A stretch of DNA of 64,000 bases. Origin: Oscillospiraceae bacterium (lineage in GTDB: Bacteria > Bacillota > Clostridia > Oscillospirales > Acutalibacteraceae). The notes beneath the pieces were generated by a model. It had not been told where the DNA came from, did not search any database, and worked only from the letters and a program-made list of their open reading frames with translations. Shown in pieces: positions 18,226-26,527 of this stretch; the first letter of the stretch is position 1; every line of letters begins with the position of its first letter. Both the position numbers and the translations under genes were made by a program. Location: the NCBI GenBank assembly GCA_015065785.1, contig SVPR01000004.1, positions 62,001 through 126,000 on the forward strand, given 5' to 3'.

Positions 18226-19113
18226 TTATCTTTCGACATAAACTCTTTTAACTGTAAGATTTTCGCTTTCAGGTAAAACCTCGCCCAAGCCTAAAAATTT
18301 ATTTTCTAAATAAACTCTTATTAAGCCCTCTGGCGTTTCACCCTTAATGCGACTTCTTAAAAGCTCACCGCCGTTTTTAAAGCGGACACCCTGAGCCTTT
18401 GAAACATTTATTTCAGGGTAGCTTTTGAGCATTTTATCGACAGGGACAATAATTTTATTAAGTTCATTATTATCTCTGTAGCTTTCTAATTCTTCCAAAG
18501 AGATACATTCCTCTTCGCTTATTCCGCAGGCATAGGTTCTGTTTAAAGAGGTCATTGTAGCACCCGTATTTAAGCAGTCGCCAATATCACCAATTAAAGA
18601 GCGAATGTAAGTACCGGCAGAGCATTCTACAAAAAGAGAAAACTCGTCGCCCGAAATTTTTTCAACCTCTAATTTAAAAATTTCGCATTCTCGTTCTTCT
18701 CTTTCAACCTCTATGCCTTGTCGGGCTAACTCATAAAGCCTGACGCCATCTTTTTTTAAGGCAGAATACATAGGTGGGATCTGCATTATTTTACCCTTGA
18801 ACTGCGGTAAAAATTCTGCAATCTGTTCTAAAGAAGCAGTTCTTTTGCTTTCTTCAATTACAGTACCCCATATATCTAATGTATCAGTTTTTAAGCCTAA
18901 TTTAAAGGTTGCTTTATAGGCTTTTTTGTGTGTCGGCAAAAGCTCAATAAATCTTGTAGCCCCACCCAGAGCAACAGGCAAAACACCCGTTGCCATCGGG
19001 TCAAGTGTACCTGTGTGACCGCACTTTTTCTCGCCGACAATTCCCCTTACGCGTTTCACGGCTAAAAAAGAAGTCATATTTTCACTCTTTTTTAAAGGAA
19101 TTATACCTGTCAT
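18226..19113 (-). CDS. truB: tRNA pseudouridine(55) synthase
   Basis: Converts U55 to pseudouridine in the T-loop of tRNAs. The 295 residues include the catalytic Asp38 in GHTGTLDPMATGVLP, KAYKATFKLG, the MYSALKKDGVRLYELAR region and SAGTYIRSL. A short C-terminal PUA-like segment ends the chain. The gene lies 1 base after nrnA on the rimP operon. Confidence 0.97.
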   Translation of the reverse strand: MTGIIPLKKSENMTSFLAVKRVRGIVGEKKCGHTGTLDPMATGVLPVALGGATRFIELLPTHKKAYKATFKLGLKTDTLDIWGTVIEESKRTASLEQIAEFLPQFKGKIMQIPPMYSALKKDGVRLYELARQGIEVEREERECEIFKLEVEKISGDEFSLFVECSAGTYIRSLIGDIGDCLNTGATMTSLNRTYACGISEEECISLEELESYRDNNELNKIIVPVDKMLKSYPEINVSKAQGVRFKNGGELLRSRIKGETPEGLIRVYLENKFLGLGEVLPESENLTVKRVYVER

Positions 19114-19114
19114 A

Positions 19115-20065
19115 TCAACACCCTAACGAAGAAGCAATCGCAGCTAAAATCTTACTCTTTGCAGTTTCGTAATCCTCTTTAATTTCACAACCTGCAGCAC
19201 CTGCGTGGCCACCGCCACCAAGCTTTGCACAAATTGCTGAAGCGTCAATATCGCCCTCAGTTCTTACAGAAACACCAAAAGCACCGTTTTGCTTTTCTTT
19301 AATTACTGCACCGACTAAAACGCCTTCAATCTGGCGCGGAAGTGCAGTTATAGGGTAACACTCGTGCTCATTTGAGCCACTTTGCTTATACATTTCCTGA
19401 GTTATTGTAATAATAGCGCATTTTTCATCAAAATGATATTCAAGTGTTTTTCTTGCTAAAAGCTCAAGCTCTAAAAAGCTTTTTGTTTTAGTTTCAAACA
19501 TAAGCTTATTTATCATTTTTGTATTAACGCCAATCTCAACAAGCTCTGCAACTGCTCTGAATGTTTTCGCATTTGTGTTCTGATAGCGGAAACAACCCGT
19601 ATCAGTAGAAATACCTGTATAAAGACAATTTGCAATATACTCGTCTATTTCTACCCCGAGTTCTTTAATAACTTCAAATACGATTTCACACGCAGCCGCC
19701 CTGTTTTCTAAAAGAAGCTTTTCAGCAAAATATGCGTTTGACATATGGTGGTCAATGCAAAGATTAATCTTTTCACCATATTCATCTGCCAAATCACCTA
19801 AAAGATGTGTGTCAGCAACATCTACTGCGATGATGTAAGGATTTTCACCCACATCATCACAAGTAAATTCATCTGACATATAAGAAAAATCTTTTGATAA
19901 TTCATCTGAGCATCTGAATGCTCTTTTCTTGCCCATCCTTTTAAGTGCAGCCATCAACGCAAATGCACTGCCCAATGTATCACCATCAGGGTGCTCGTGT
20001 GATAAAACAAGAAAATTATCATTTTCTTTTAAAAGCTCCACACATTGTTTTAAGTCAATAACCAT
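19115..20065 (-). CDS. nrnA: DHH-family oligoribonuclease/pAp phosphatase (NrnA)
   Basis: DHH/DHHA1 phosphoesterase that degrades nano-RNA and dephosphorylates pAp, linking RNA turnover to sulfur assimilation. Motifs: SHEHPDGDTLGS, VDVADTHLLG, the DHH triad in CIDHHMSNAYF, and GGGGHAGAAG in the DHHA1 domain. The start at 20065 (316 residues) is preferred because AAAAGGA lies eight bases before that ATG and directly abuts the upstream one at 20074. It is conserved next to rbfA and truB in Firmicutes. Confidence 0.94.
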   Translation of the reverse strand: MVIDLKQCVELLKENDNFLVLSHEHPDGDTLGSAFALMAALKRMGKKRAFRCSDELSKDFSYMSDEFTCDDVGENPYIIAVDVADTHLLGDLADEYGEKINLCIDHHMSNAYFAEKLLLENRAAACEIVFEVIKELGVEIDEYIANCLYTGISTDTGCFRYQNTNAKTFRAVAELVEIGVNTKMINKLMFETKTKSFLELELLARKTLEYHFDEKCAIITITQEMYKQSGSNEHECYPITALPRQIEGVLVGAVIKEKQNGAFGVSVRTEGDIDASAICAKLGGGGHAGAAGCEIKEDYETAKSKILAAIASSLGC

Positions 20066-20093
20066 ATCTGACATCCTTTTATTCTGACGAAAA

Positions 20094-20456
20094 TCAGTCG
20101 TCTTCTGATGAATTTTCTACTAAGTCTTCTAATCTTTTCGCAATATTCATACCGTATTCAATAGAGTCATCGGCAATAAACTTTAATTCTGGTGCTTTTC
20201 TCAAGCGAAGTCTTTTGCCAACCTCTCTACGAATAAGTCCCGAAGCATTTGTGAGTGCTTTAACTGCCTGCTTTGCAACATCAAGTCCCTCAATTGCACT
20301 TACATAAACCTTTACATAAGAAAGGTCAGCAGTAACCTCTGCTCTTGAAACACTTATAAGATGCTCAGAGAGTCTTGGGTCCTTGAGTTCTCTTATAACT
20401 GCGGCAAGTTCTCTTTTAATATCCTCTGCCGCACGGTCTTGTTTATATGTGCTCAT
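20094..20456 (-). CDS. rbfA: 30S ribosome-binding factor A
   Basis: Late 30S assembly factor of the KH-like fold, binding near helix 1 of 16S rRNA and needed at low temperature. The 120 residues include ELKDPRLSEHLISVSRAEVTADLSYVKVYVS and LRLRKAPELKFIADDSIEYG. AAAGGAGAATTTAAA precedes the ATG. It follows infB, its usual neighbour. Confidence 0.96.
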   Translation of the reverse strand: MSTYKQDRAAEDIKRELAAVIRELKDPRLSEHLISVSRAEVTADLSYVKVYVSAIEGLDVAKQAVKALTNASGLIRREVGKRLRLRKAPELKFIADDSIEYGMNIAKRLEDLVENSSEDD

Positions 20457-20497
20457 TTTAAATTCTCCTTTCGTAAGCTTTTAACTTACAGAGAAAA

Positions 20498-22996
20498 TCA
20501 GTCTTTGTATTCTTCAACGATATAAGCTTCTAAAATGTCGCCCTCTTTAATATCGTTGAATCTTTCAAGTCCAATACCACATTCGTAACCTGTTGCAACC
20601 TCTTTAACATCATCCTTAAATCTTCTAAGAGATGCGATTTCGTCTTCAGAAATAACAATACCGTCACGAACAACACGGATTTTTGAGTTTCTTGTAATTT
20701 TACCGTCTATAACATAAGAGCCTGCAATCATACCTGAAGATGAAAGCTTAAATACGCTTCTTACCTCTGCTTTACCCATTTCAACATCTCTGTATTTAGG
20801 TGCAAGCATACCCTTGATAGCAGCTTCGATTTCTTCGATACAATCGTAAATAACTCTGTACATTCTCATTTCAACGCCGTCACGCTCTGCGTTTGCTACT
20901 GCAACTGCATCAGGACGGACATTAAAGCCGACAATAATTGCATTTGATGCGTTAGCGAGCATAACATCTGATTCGTTAACTGCACCAACACCACCGTGGA
21001 TAACTCTTACTCGTACTTCATCGTTAGAAAGCTTTTCAAGGCTCTGGCGAACTGCCTCAACTGAACCCTGAACATCTGCCTTAACAATAATATTAAGGTC
21101 TTTAAGCTCACCAACATTGATTGAGTCAAAGAGTGTATCAAGTGTAACTTTCTGGAATGACTTGAACTGTTCCTCTTTATTGTGTTGTTTTCTTTGTTCA
21201 ACAAGCTCTCTTGCAAGTTTTTCATCAGATACGCAGTCGAACTGGTCGCCACCTATCGGAACCTCTGCAAGACCTGTAATTTCAACAGGAACTGATGGAC
21301 CTGCTTCATTAACCTTTCTGCCCTTATCGTCTGTCATAACACGAACTCTACCAACCGCAGTACCTGCAACGATAATATCACCTGTTTTAAGAGTACCGTT
21401 CTGAACAAGCAATGAAGCAACAGGACCTCTGCCCTTGTCAAGTCTTGCTTCAATAACAATACCTTTACCTGCTCTGTTAGGGTTAGCTTTTAATTCTTTC
21501 ATTTCTGCAACCAAAAGAACAGATTCGAGAAGCTTATCAATATTCATTCTTGCTTTTGCAGAAACAGGAACGCAAATAACATCACCGCCCCATTCCTCAG
21601 GAATGAGCTCATGCTCTGTTAATTGTTGCATAATTCTGTCAGGTGAAACATCCGGCTTATCCATTTTGTTGATAGCAACAACAACACTGACGCCAGCAGC
21701 TTTTGCGTGGTTAATTGCTTCAATTGTCTGTGGCATAATACCGTCGTCTGCTGCAACAACTAAGATTGCAATATCGGTAGCCATAGCACCACGGGCACGC
21801 ATTGCTGTGAAAGCGGCGTGACCAGGTGTGTCAAGGAATGTAATTTCCTGACCGTTAAGATTTACTCTGTAAGCACCTATATGCTGAGTAATACCACCAG
21901 CCTCTGTTTCTGTAACAGATGTGTTTCTGATAGCATCAAGAAGTGATGTTTTACCGTGGTCAACATGACCCATAACAACTACAACAGGACTTCTTGGAAG
22001 AAGGTCTTTTTCATCATCCTTACTATCATCAATAATTCTGTCTTCAATAGTAACAACAACCTCTTTTTTAACCTTTGCACCAAGCTCTGTTGCAACGATT
22101 TCTGCTGTGTCATAATCTATTATTTCATTAACTGATGCCATTACACCAAATGAGAAGAGCTTTTTAATAACCTCGGCAGCAGTTCTTTTAAGCATTGCAG
22201 CAAGGTCACCTACGCTGATTTCTTCAGGAACTGTAATAACAAGAGTTTTCTTTGCTCTTTCTGCTTCAATTCTCTTGAGTCTTTCAGCTTCAGTTTCTTT
22301 TTTGCCTGAACGCATACCTTGTTTTCTGTATTGCTGACTTTTTTGCTTTAACTTCTGCTTTGTAGCATTATTGTCATTCATTGAGTGTGCAGGAGCAATG
22401 TTTTCATACTTTTCATTGTACTTTTCAAGCTCAACATTGTTAGCTCTTGTATCAATGCTGACTCTTTCGCCCTTTGTTCTTGATTGCATCGGGCCATCGT
22501 CTTTTTTCTTTTCCTTTTTCTTGAAAGGATTAAGATTTGGCTCCTGATTAGGCTTCTTTTCAGGTGCTTTTTGTGCTTCCTTATTAGTCTTTTTATCATT
22601 AGCCTTATTATCTTTATTCTGATTTTGCTTTGCAGGAGCTTTAGCTTCCTCTTTCTTTGCAGGAGCTTTTTTATTTTCTTCTCTTTTATCTTCTGCCTTT
22701 TTAGGTGCTTCTTTCTTTTCTGACTTTTTCTCGTCAGCCTTTTTAGCCTCTGGCTTCTTTTCAGCAGGCTTCTTTTCAACCTTTTTAACAGGTTTTTGCA
22801 TTGCGAAATATTCGTTGAAGCTTTCCACCTGATTTTCTTGTGTTAAAACATCGAAAATAATATCAAGCTCTTTACCCTCAAGAGCAGATTGATTTTTCTT
22901 TGGTTCATCGAAGAACTTTAAAAGAAGGTCTGTAATATCTTTCGCGGATTTTTCGAAGTCTTTTGCAACTTCGCCTAATTTGTATTTAACTACCAT
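20498..22996 (-). CDS. infB: Translation initiation factor IF-2
   Basis: GTPase that places initiator tRNA on the ribosome. In this 832-residue chain an N-terminal IF2_N domain is followed by a Lys/Glu/Ala-rich low-complexity linker (about residues 60-250) and a second IF2_N domain. The G domain follows (G1 [10 protein letters not shown]3 DTPGHAAF, G4 NKMD), and the C-terminal beta-barrels end in [21 protein letters not shown] precedes the ATG, which lies 1 base after ylxQ. Confidence 0.98.
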   Translation of the reverse strand: MVVKYKLGEVAKDFEKSAKDITDLLLKFFDEPKKNQSALEGKELDIIFDVLTQENQVESFNEYFAMQKPVKKVEKKPAEKKPEAKKADEKKSEKKEAPKKAEDKREENKKAPAKKEEAKAPAKQNQNKDNKANDKKTNKEAQKAPEKKPNQEPNLNPFKKKEKKKDDGPMQSRTKGERVSIDTRANNVELEKYNEKYENIAPAHSMNDNNATKQKLKQKSQQYRKQGMRSGKKETEAERLKRIEAERAKKTLVITVPEEISVGDLAAMLKRTAAEVIKKLFSFGVMASVNEIIDYDTAEIVATELGAKVKKEVVVTIEDRIIDDSKDDEKDLLPRSPVVVVMGHVDHGKTSLLDAIRNTSVTETEAGGITQHIGAYRVNLNGQEITFLDTPGHAAFTAMRARGAMATDIAILVVAADDGIMPQTIEAINHAKAAGVSVVVAINKMDKPDVSPDRIMQQLTEHELIPEEWGGDVICVPVSAKARMNIDKLLESVLLVAEMKELKANPNRAGKGIVIEARLDKGRGPVASLLVQNGTLKTGDIIVAGTAVGRVRVMTDDKGRKVNEAGPSVPVEITGLAEVPIGGDQFDCVSDEKLARELVEQRKQHNKEEQFKSFQKVTLDTLFDSINVGELKDLNIIVKADVQGSVEAVRQSLEKLSNDEVRVRVIHGGVGAVNESDVMLANASNAIIVGFNVRPDAVAVANAERDGVEMRMYRVIYDCIEEIEAAIKGMLAPKYRDVEMGKAEVRSVFKLSSSGMIAGSYVIDGKITRNSKIRVVRDGIVISEDEIASLRRFKDDVKEVATGYECGIGLERFNDIKEGDILEAYIVEEYKD

Positions 22997-22997
22997 A

Positions 22998-23312
22998 TTA
23001 TACCTCCCTGAACATGGTTTCTAATTTTTCTTTAAATGATTTGTCGGTAACTGAAAATACAGCGGATTTTTTACCTATTCCATTATAATAATCTGCCATT
23101 AAAAATGGTGACTCTATAACCGGAATATTTCTATTACCATAAGTAGCGGCGTGTTTAATTTCATTTTTTAATCTCTCAGAAGCATCACTTGCGAGTATTA
23201 AAAGTTCTGATTTATCTTTTACAATGCTTTCAATTACACTGTCGTGACCTATTTGTAGTTTACCCGCTTTTCTTGAAAGTCCTAAAAAATTCATAATATC
23301 TTTCATTTCCAT
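22998..23312 (-). CDS. ylxQ: L7Ae-family RNA-binding protein YlxQ
   Basis: Small K-turn-type RNA-binding protein of the L7Ae/L30e family, encoded between ylxR and infB in most Firmicutes. The 104 residues start [20 protein letters not shown], typical of YlxQ, with [12 protein letters not shown] in the centre. Two starts are possible: 23312 (AAGGAG ten bases upstream) or 23306 (GAGGG seven bases upstream). Its role in ribosome or RNase P biology remains poorly defined. Confidence 0.9.
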   Translation of the reverse strand: MEMKDIMNFLGLSRKAGKLQIGHDSVIESIVKDKSELLILASDASERLKNEIKHAATYGNRNIPVIESPFLMADYYNGIGKKSAVFSVTDKSFKEKLETMFREV

Positions 23313-23334
23313 ACCCTCAAAACTCCTTTAAAAA

Positions 23335-23592
23335 TCAAAGCTCTGACAACATTTGTTTATAAACATCCTCAGAAATCTGAGTGCTGAAGGATTTTTCAAG
23401 GCGTTTAGACTTTTGTGCTTTTAAAAAGCACTCTTCGCTATGGCAAATATATGCGCCTCTGCCTGATTTTTTACCGGTTAAATCTACGCTGATTTCACCC
23501 TCAGGGCTTTTGACAACTCTAATGAGCTCTTTTTTAGGCTTCATTTCGCCACAGCCAATGCATTTTCTTAATGGTATTTTCTTTTCCGCCAT
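23335..23592 (-). CDS. ylxR: YlxR/RnpM family RNA-binding protein
   Basis: DUF448 protein, reported in Bacillus as an RNase P modulator (RnpM). The start at 23592 (85 residues) follows GGTGG; the frame runs back to 23625 without a better site. The sequence shows the KCIGCGEMKPKKELIR motif and GRGAYICHSEECFLKA. It sits between nusA and ylxQ as in most Firmicutes. Confidence 0.93.
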   Translation of the reverse strand: MAEKKIPLRKCIGCGEMKPKKELIRVVKSPEGEISVDLTGKKSGRGAYICHSEECFLKAQKSKRLEKSFSTQISEDVYKQMLSEL

Positions 23593-23649
23593 TTTTACCA
23601 CCACAACGCCTTTTACTGACTTCAAGGCATTGCCTTTCTTTATTTTAAA

Positions 23650-24732
23650 TTACTGATTTTGTGGAACATAAAAACCACTTTCAGGTTTAATATCAATCTT
23701 CCAGCCTGTAAGTCTTGCAGCAAGACGAACATTCTGACCCTTGTTACCAATAGCGAGTGAGAGCTGAGTATCAGGAACAGTAACATGACAAGCCTTTTCC
23801 TGAGCTTCATCAATTTCAACGCTTAAAACTTCTGCCGGAGCGAGAGCAGCTGCAATGAACTTTGCAGGGTCTTCGCTGTAAACAACAACATCAATTTTTT
23901 CACCGCCGAGTGACTCAACAATAGTAGCAACTCTCTGACCTTTAGGACCTATGCAAGCACCTATCGGGTCAACATTTTCGTCTTTAGAGAAAACTGCAAT
24001 TTTTGTTCTTGAGCCTGCTTCACGGGAAACTGACTTAATTTCAACCAAGCCCTCGTAAATTTCAGGAACCTCTGTTTCAAAAAGGCGTTTAACAAGACCG
24101 GGATGTGTTCTTGAAATCATAGCCTTTGGACCTTTTTCTGTATCTCTTACATCAACGATGTAAACCTTTACAAGCTGACCGTCTTTAAATTCTTCATTTG
24201 GTACTTGCTCACCCTTTGGAAGAATTGCTTCTGCTTTACCAATTTCGAGTGTAACATTACCTGTTTTAGGGTCAACTCTCTGAACCTTACCTGTAACTAA
24301 TTCTTGTTGCTTGCTCTGGAATTCTCTTAAAACAAGACCGCGTTCTGCGTCACGGATACCCTGACGGATAACATTCTTTGCAGTCTGAGCAGCAATTCTA
24401 CCGAATTGCTTTGTTTCGAGAACAACCTCTACAACATCGCCGACAAGTGCATTTTTCTTGTATTTTACTGCATCCTCCTGACAGATTTCTGTCATTTCGT
24501 CCTGTACCTCTTCAACAACTGTTTTCTTTACATAAACGCGAAGTTGATTTTTTTCAGGATTACAGTCACAGAAAACTACATCTGCTCCGCCGTAATCTTT
24601 TCTTACTGAAGTAACGATAGCTGTGCAAACCTTTTCAAGAAGAAAGTCTGCAGGAATACCTTTTTCTTTTTCAAGCATAAGAATTGCTTCAAAAAACTCT
24701 TTGTTTTGTGTTGATTTTTTTCTTGGTGCCAT
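23650..24732 (-). CDS. nusA: Transcription termination/antitermination protein NusA
   Basis: RNA polymerase elongation factor controlling pausing and termination. The 360 residues comprise the N-terminal polymerase-binding domain, S1 (about 130-200), and two KH domains (GACIGPKGQRVATIVESLGGEKIDVV and SLAIGNKGQNVRLAARLTGW). The acidic C-terminal repeats of proteobacterial NusA are absent, as usual in Firmicutes. The ATG at 24732 is chosen; the frame opens at a TTG at 24744. Confidence 0.97.
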   Translation of the reverse strand: MAPRKKSTQNKEFFEAILMLEKEKGIPADFLLEKVCTAIVTSVRKDYGGADVVFCDCNPEKNQLRVYVKKTVVEEVQDEMTEICQEDAVKYKKNALVGDVVEVVLETKQFGRIAAQTAKNVIRQGIRDAERGLVLREFQSKQQELVTGKVQRVDPKTGNVTLEIGKAEAILPKGEQVPNEEFKDGQLVKVYIVDVRDTEKGPKAMISRTHPGLVKRLFETEVPEIYEGLVEIKSVSREAGSRTKIAVFSKDENVDPIGACIGPKGQRVATIVESLGGEKIDVVVYSEDPAKFIAAALAPAEVLSVEIDEAQEKACHVTVPDTQLSLAIGNKGQNVRLAARLTGWKIDIKPESGFYVPQNQ

Positions 24733-24805
24733 TTTTCCAATCAATCCTTTCGATTTTTATATAGTAAAAATTTTATAAACCAATTTAAGCTGCGAGAGTT
24801 AAAAC

Positions 24806-25279
24806 TCACATATTGAAATCGTCTAATTTAACAAATGCGATTTCTTTCTTTTCAGCAGTCATTTCAATTTCATCCTCAAGTAAAATTGTAACTGCACCTT
24901 TATCGTAGCCTGTGAGCACACCGTTAAATTCGCGTCTGCCGTCACAAGGACGAATAAGTCTTAAAATAACATTTTCACCCATTGCATAATCAAAATGAAA
25001 ATCTCTTGTTAATTTTCTTTCAATACCGGGGGAAGAAACCTGTAAATTATATTGACGGTCGATTAAATCGGCATCATCAAGCGGTTTGTCAATAGCGTGG
25101 CTCATATTAACACAATCGTCAATGCCAACTCCATCCTCTTTGTCGATTATTATTCTCAAGTAATAATTTGCGCCCTCTTTCTCAAAGCAAACATCCCAGA
25201 GAATAAGTCCTAATTCATCGGCAAAGGGCTTTACTAAATCCCAAACAAGTGAAACAGTATTTTTTGCCATACAAAACAC
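24806..25279 (-). CDS. rimP: Ribosome maturation factor RimP
   Basis: Early 30S assembly factor. The 157 residues show LGLILWDVCFEKEGANYYLRIIID in the N-terminal domain, DCVNMSHAID, and LQVSSPGIERKLTRDFHF, the family signature. It opens the rimP-nusA-ylxR-ylxQ-infB-rbfA-nrnA-truB-ribF-rpe run. GAGGTG precedes the ATG. A strong promoter and an 11-bp leader hairpin lie upstream. The frame opens at an ATG at 25279; a second at 25267 (MAKNTVS) is also plausible. Confidence 0.95.
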   Translation of the reverse strand: MFCMAKNTVSLVWDLVKPFADELGLILWDVCFEKEGANYYLRIIIDKEDGVGIDDCVNMSHAIDKPLDDADLIDRQYNLQVSSPGIERKLTRDFHFDYAMGENVILRLIRPCDGRREFNGVLTGYDKGAVTILLEDEIEMTAEKKEIAFVKLDDFNM

Positions 25280-25314
25280 CTCTTTTCACATTTTAAAAGT
25301 TTTTACAAATAAAT

Positions 25315-25340
25315 GTGAGAGCAGGTTCTCCTGCTCTCAC
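25315..25340 (-). promoter_or_regulatory. Leader hairpin of the rimP operon
   Basis: Perfect 11-bp stem (GTGAGAGCAGG at 25315-25325, CCTGCTCTCAC at 25330-25340) with a 4-nt loop, inside the rimP 5' leader about 20 nt after the predicted transcription start. Only ATTTATTTG follows on the minus strand, so a plain terminator is less likely than a processing, stability or attenuation element. Confidence 0.6.
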
Positions 25341-25365
25341 TCCTTGTTTGTATTCGTACGGGTTG

Positions 25366-25394
25366 ATTATAGCACACTTTATTTGGATTTGCAA
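25366..25394 (-). promoter_or_regulatory. Sigma-A promoter of the rimP-rpe operon
   Basis: Minus strand: -35 TTGCAA (25389-25394), 17-bp spacer, perfect -10 TATAAT (25366-25371). The predicted start is near 25359, giving a leader of about 80 nt that contains the 11-bp hairpin. Confidence 0.8.
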
Positions 25395-25406
25395 TAGATT
25401 TTATAA

Positions 25407-25781
25407 AATTAAAAATTAAGAATTAAAAATTAAAAATTGAAGAAGTCCTAAGGAAACAGGAAGCAGAAAACAGGAAACAGAGTTCGCTTCGCTCAAGTGC
25501 TGAATGCTGAGTGCTGAATTTCGGAAGTCCTGCGGACTTGATTATATTTAATTGAATAAAAACAACTAAGTTCTATCATTTTTAGTTAATACAAACTTTA
25601 AATGTTAGAACTTATCTTTTTTGTTATTGAATTATAATGCAACGCAGTTCCAAAATTCTGCATTCTGCACTCTGCATTCTGCATTCTTATAATTGCGTCG
25701 CAGACCCTTCAATTCCGAATTACGCATTACGAATTCCGAATTATAATTCCTGTTTCCTGTTTCCCTGAGCAAAGCGAATCA
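25407..25781. repeat. Composite heptad-repeat element 2
   Basis: Left half: AATTAAA/AATTAAG units, TCC-TAA-GGA mini-palindrome, four AGGAAAC-type units, TTCGCTTCGCTC linker, three GTGCTGA-type units, then AAGTCC-TGC-GGACTT (25525-25539) and GATTATA. Core: hairpin 25568-25613 (14-bp arms, one mismatch). Right half, inverted: ATTATAAT, AAC-GCA-GTT (25641-25649), ATTCTGC units, TTATAATT, GTC-GCA-GAC (25697-25705), AATTCCG-type units, CCTGTTT units, ending in the stop codon of a 26-codon ORF at 25779. Apart from the rimP promoter and leader, 25280-25778 holds no gene. Confidence 0.8.
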
Positions 25782-25805
25782 CTGAACGCCATATTTCTTT
25801 TTCTT
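25653..25805. repeat. 153-bp direct repeat, copy 1
   Basis: Matches 28098-28250 base for base except one position (TGTTTCC here, TGCTTCC there). It covers the right half of element 2 plus the last codons of the 26-codon ORF. Confidence 0.9.
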
Positions 25806-25859
25806 TCGCTCCATTTTAAAAAATTCTTTTTCCGTCATAGGTTGATTTTCAAAATCCAT
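25779..25859 (-). CDS. 26-codon ORF sharing its C-terminus with YhbY
   Basis: Small ORF starting MDFENQPMTEKEFF and ending ERKKKKYGVQ. GGGGGAAG lies four bases before the ATG, and a fully consensus promoter lies about 50 bases upstream. Its last ten residues equal those of YhbY because the 153-bp repeat includes the 3' end of both. The first 16 residues are unlike YhbY. It could be a real basic micropeptide or a relic of a gene fused to a copied repeat. Function unknown. Confidence 0.5.
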   Translation of the reverse strand: MDFENQPMTEKEFFKMERKKKKYGVQ

Positions 25860-25910
25860 TGTCTTCCCCCACATAATAACTATTTTACTTTCAAAAACCG
25901 CCTTAAGACT

Positions 25911-25939
25911 ATTATATTAAACACACGATTTTTTGTCAA
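25911..25939 (-). promoter_or_regulatory. Perfect consensus sigma-A promoter
   Basis: Minus strand: TTGACA (25934-25939), 17-bp spacer, TATAAT (25911-25916), with no mismatch to consensus. It overlaps the 3' end of the Cys-rich gene and points at the 26-codon ORF. Confidence 0.8.
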
Positions 25940-26160
25940 TCTTTTCTGCCAAAATATGCGGGGTTTGCGTGTTTTTTCACTTTTTCCCTTGCAAAATACT
26001 CCAAATCATCAACCGTATCTTTTTTCAGTTTCTCAAGAGCTTCATCACTGATTTTCACATAAATGCACCTAAGGCAATTTCCGTTTTCATCATGTGGCAC
26101 CTCCGAAAGGAAACATTTCCCATCATTTTGATATACACAAAATTTATTTTGACATCTCAT
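25936..26160 (-). CDS. Small Cys-rich protein
   Basis: 74 residues. The N-terminal half has cysteines at 3, 8, 16, 29 and 32, in the arrangement CQNKFC, GKC and CLRC, which suggests a small metal-binding knuckle. The C-terminal half is charged and probably helical (ISDEALEKLKKDTVDDLEYFAREKV). AGGTG lies before the ATG. Similar short Cys-rich proteins of unknown role occur in Clostridia, but I cannot name the family. It is divergent from an XRE regulator and shares its operator region, so it may be under that regulator's control. Confidence 0.65.
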   Translation of the reverse strand: MRCQNKFCVYQNDGKCFLSEVPHDENGNCLRCIYVKISDEALEKLKKDTVDDLEYFAREKVKKHANPAYFGRKD

Positions 26161-26188
26161 AAAATCACCTACAGTATGTTTCTAAATA

Positions 26189-26217
26189 TTGACATTCAGT
26201 GAGTGTCAATATTATAT
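26189..26217 (+). promoter_or_regulatory. Promoter of the XRE regulator, overlapped by operator 1
   Basis: -35 TTGACA (26189-26194), 17-bp spacer, -10 TTATAT (26212-26217). On the opposite strand TTGACA at 26204-26209, with a weak -10 near 26181-26186, could serve the Cys-rich gene. Confidence 0.6.
26191..26207. promoter_or_regulatory. Operator 1 (17-bp dyad)
   Basis: GACATTCAGTGAGTGTC, a near-perfect palindrome (GACAnTCAnTGAnTGTC). It covers the -35 regions of both divergent promoters. A related site lies at 26244-26260. Confidence 0.6.
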
Positions 26218-26243
26218 AGATAATAACATATAATCTTTTTATT

Positions 26244-26260
26244 GACAAGCACTAAATGTC
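26244..26260. promoter_or_regulatory. Operator 2 (17-bp dyad)
   Basis: Reads GACATTTAGTGCTTGTC on the minus strand, sharing 13 of 17 positions with operator 1. Its centre is 53 bp from that of operator 1 and it lies just before the ribosome binding site of the XRE gene. Confidence 0.55.
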
Positions 26261-26275
26261 AAAAAGGAGATTTTT

Positions 26276-26518
26276 ATGTTTATAAATAAAACACCTGATG
26301 GCTTAAATAATATTTGTGGTAAAAACATCTCATTTTACCGAAACCTAATGAAAATTTCACAGCGAGAATTGGCAGAAAAGCTTCAATTAGTTGGATTGGA
26401 TATAGATAAAAACGCAATTCAGCGAATAGAGTGTGGAAAAAGATTTGTTACAGATATCGAAATAATAGGTTTCACAAAAGTTTTTAATGTTTCTTTTGAA
26501 GACCTTTTAAAAGAGTAG
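26276..26518 (+). CDS. XRE-family transcriptional regulator
   Basis: 80-residue single-domain Cro/CI-type protein. The helix-turn-helix spans about residues 15-60 (ISFYRNLMKISQRELAEKL, then NAIQRIECGKR). The end FNVSFEDLLKE is typical of small XRE proteins. AAGGAGA precedes the ATG. Two related 17-bp dyads upstream suggest that it regulates itself and the divergent Cys-rich gene. It is a plus-strand gene inside a minus-strand region, in the repeat-bracketed islet. Confidence 0.9.
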   Translation: MFINKTPDGLNNICGKNISFYRNLMKISQRELAEKLQLVGLDIDKNAIQRIECGKRFVTDIEIIGFTKVFNVSFEDLLKE

Positions 26519-26527
26519 GTTTAATTT

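Noticed and set aside
22378-22779. Lys/Arg-rich 133-residue frame inside infB
   Set aside because: It is a shadow of the A-rich low-complexity linker of infB in another frame, with no ribosome binding site.
25650-25770. Short regularly spaced repeats as a CRISPR array
   Set aside because: The period is 7 nt with no unique spacers, and no cas genes are present.
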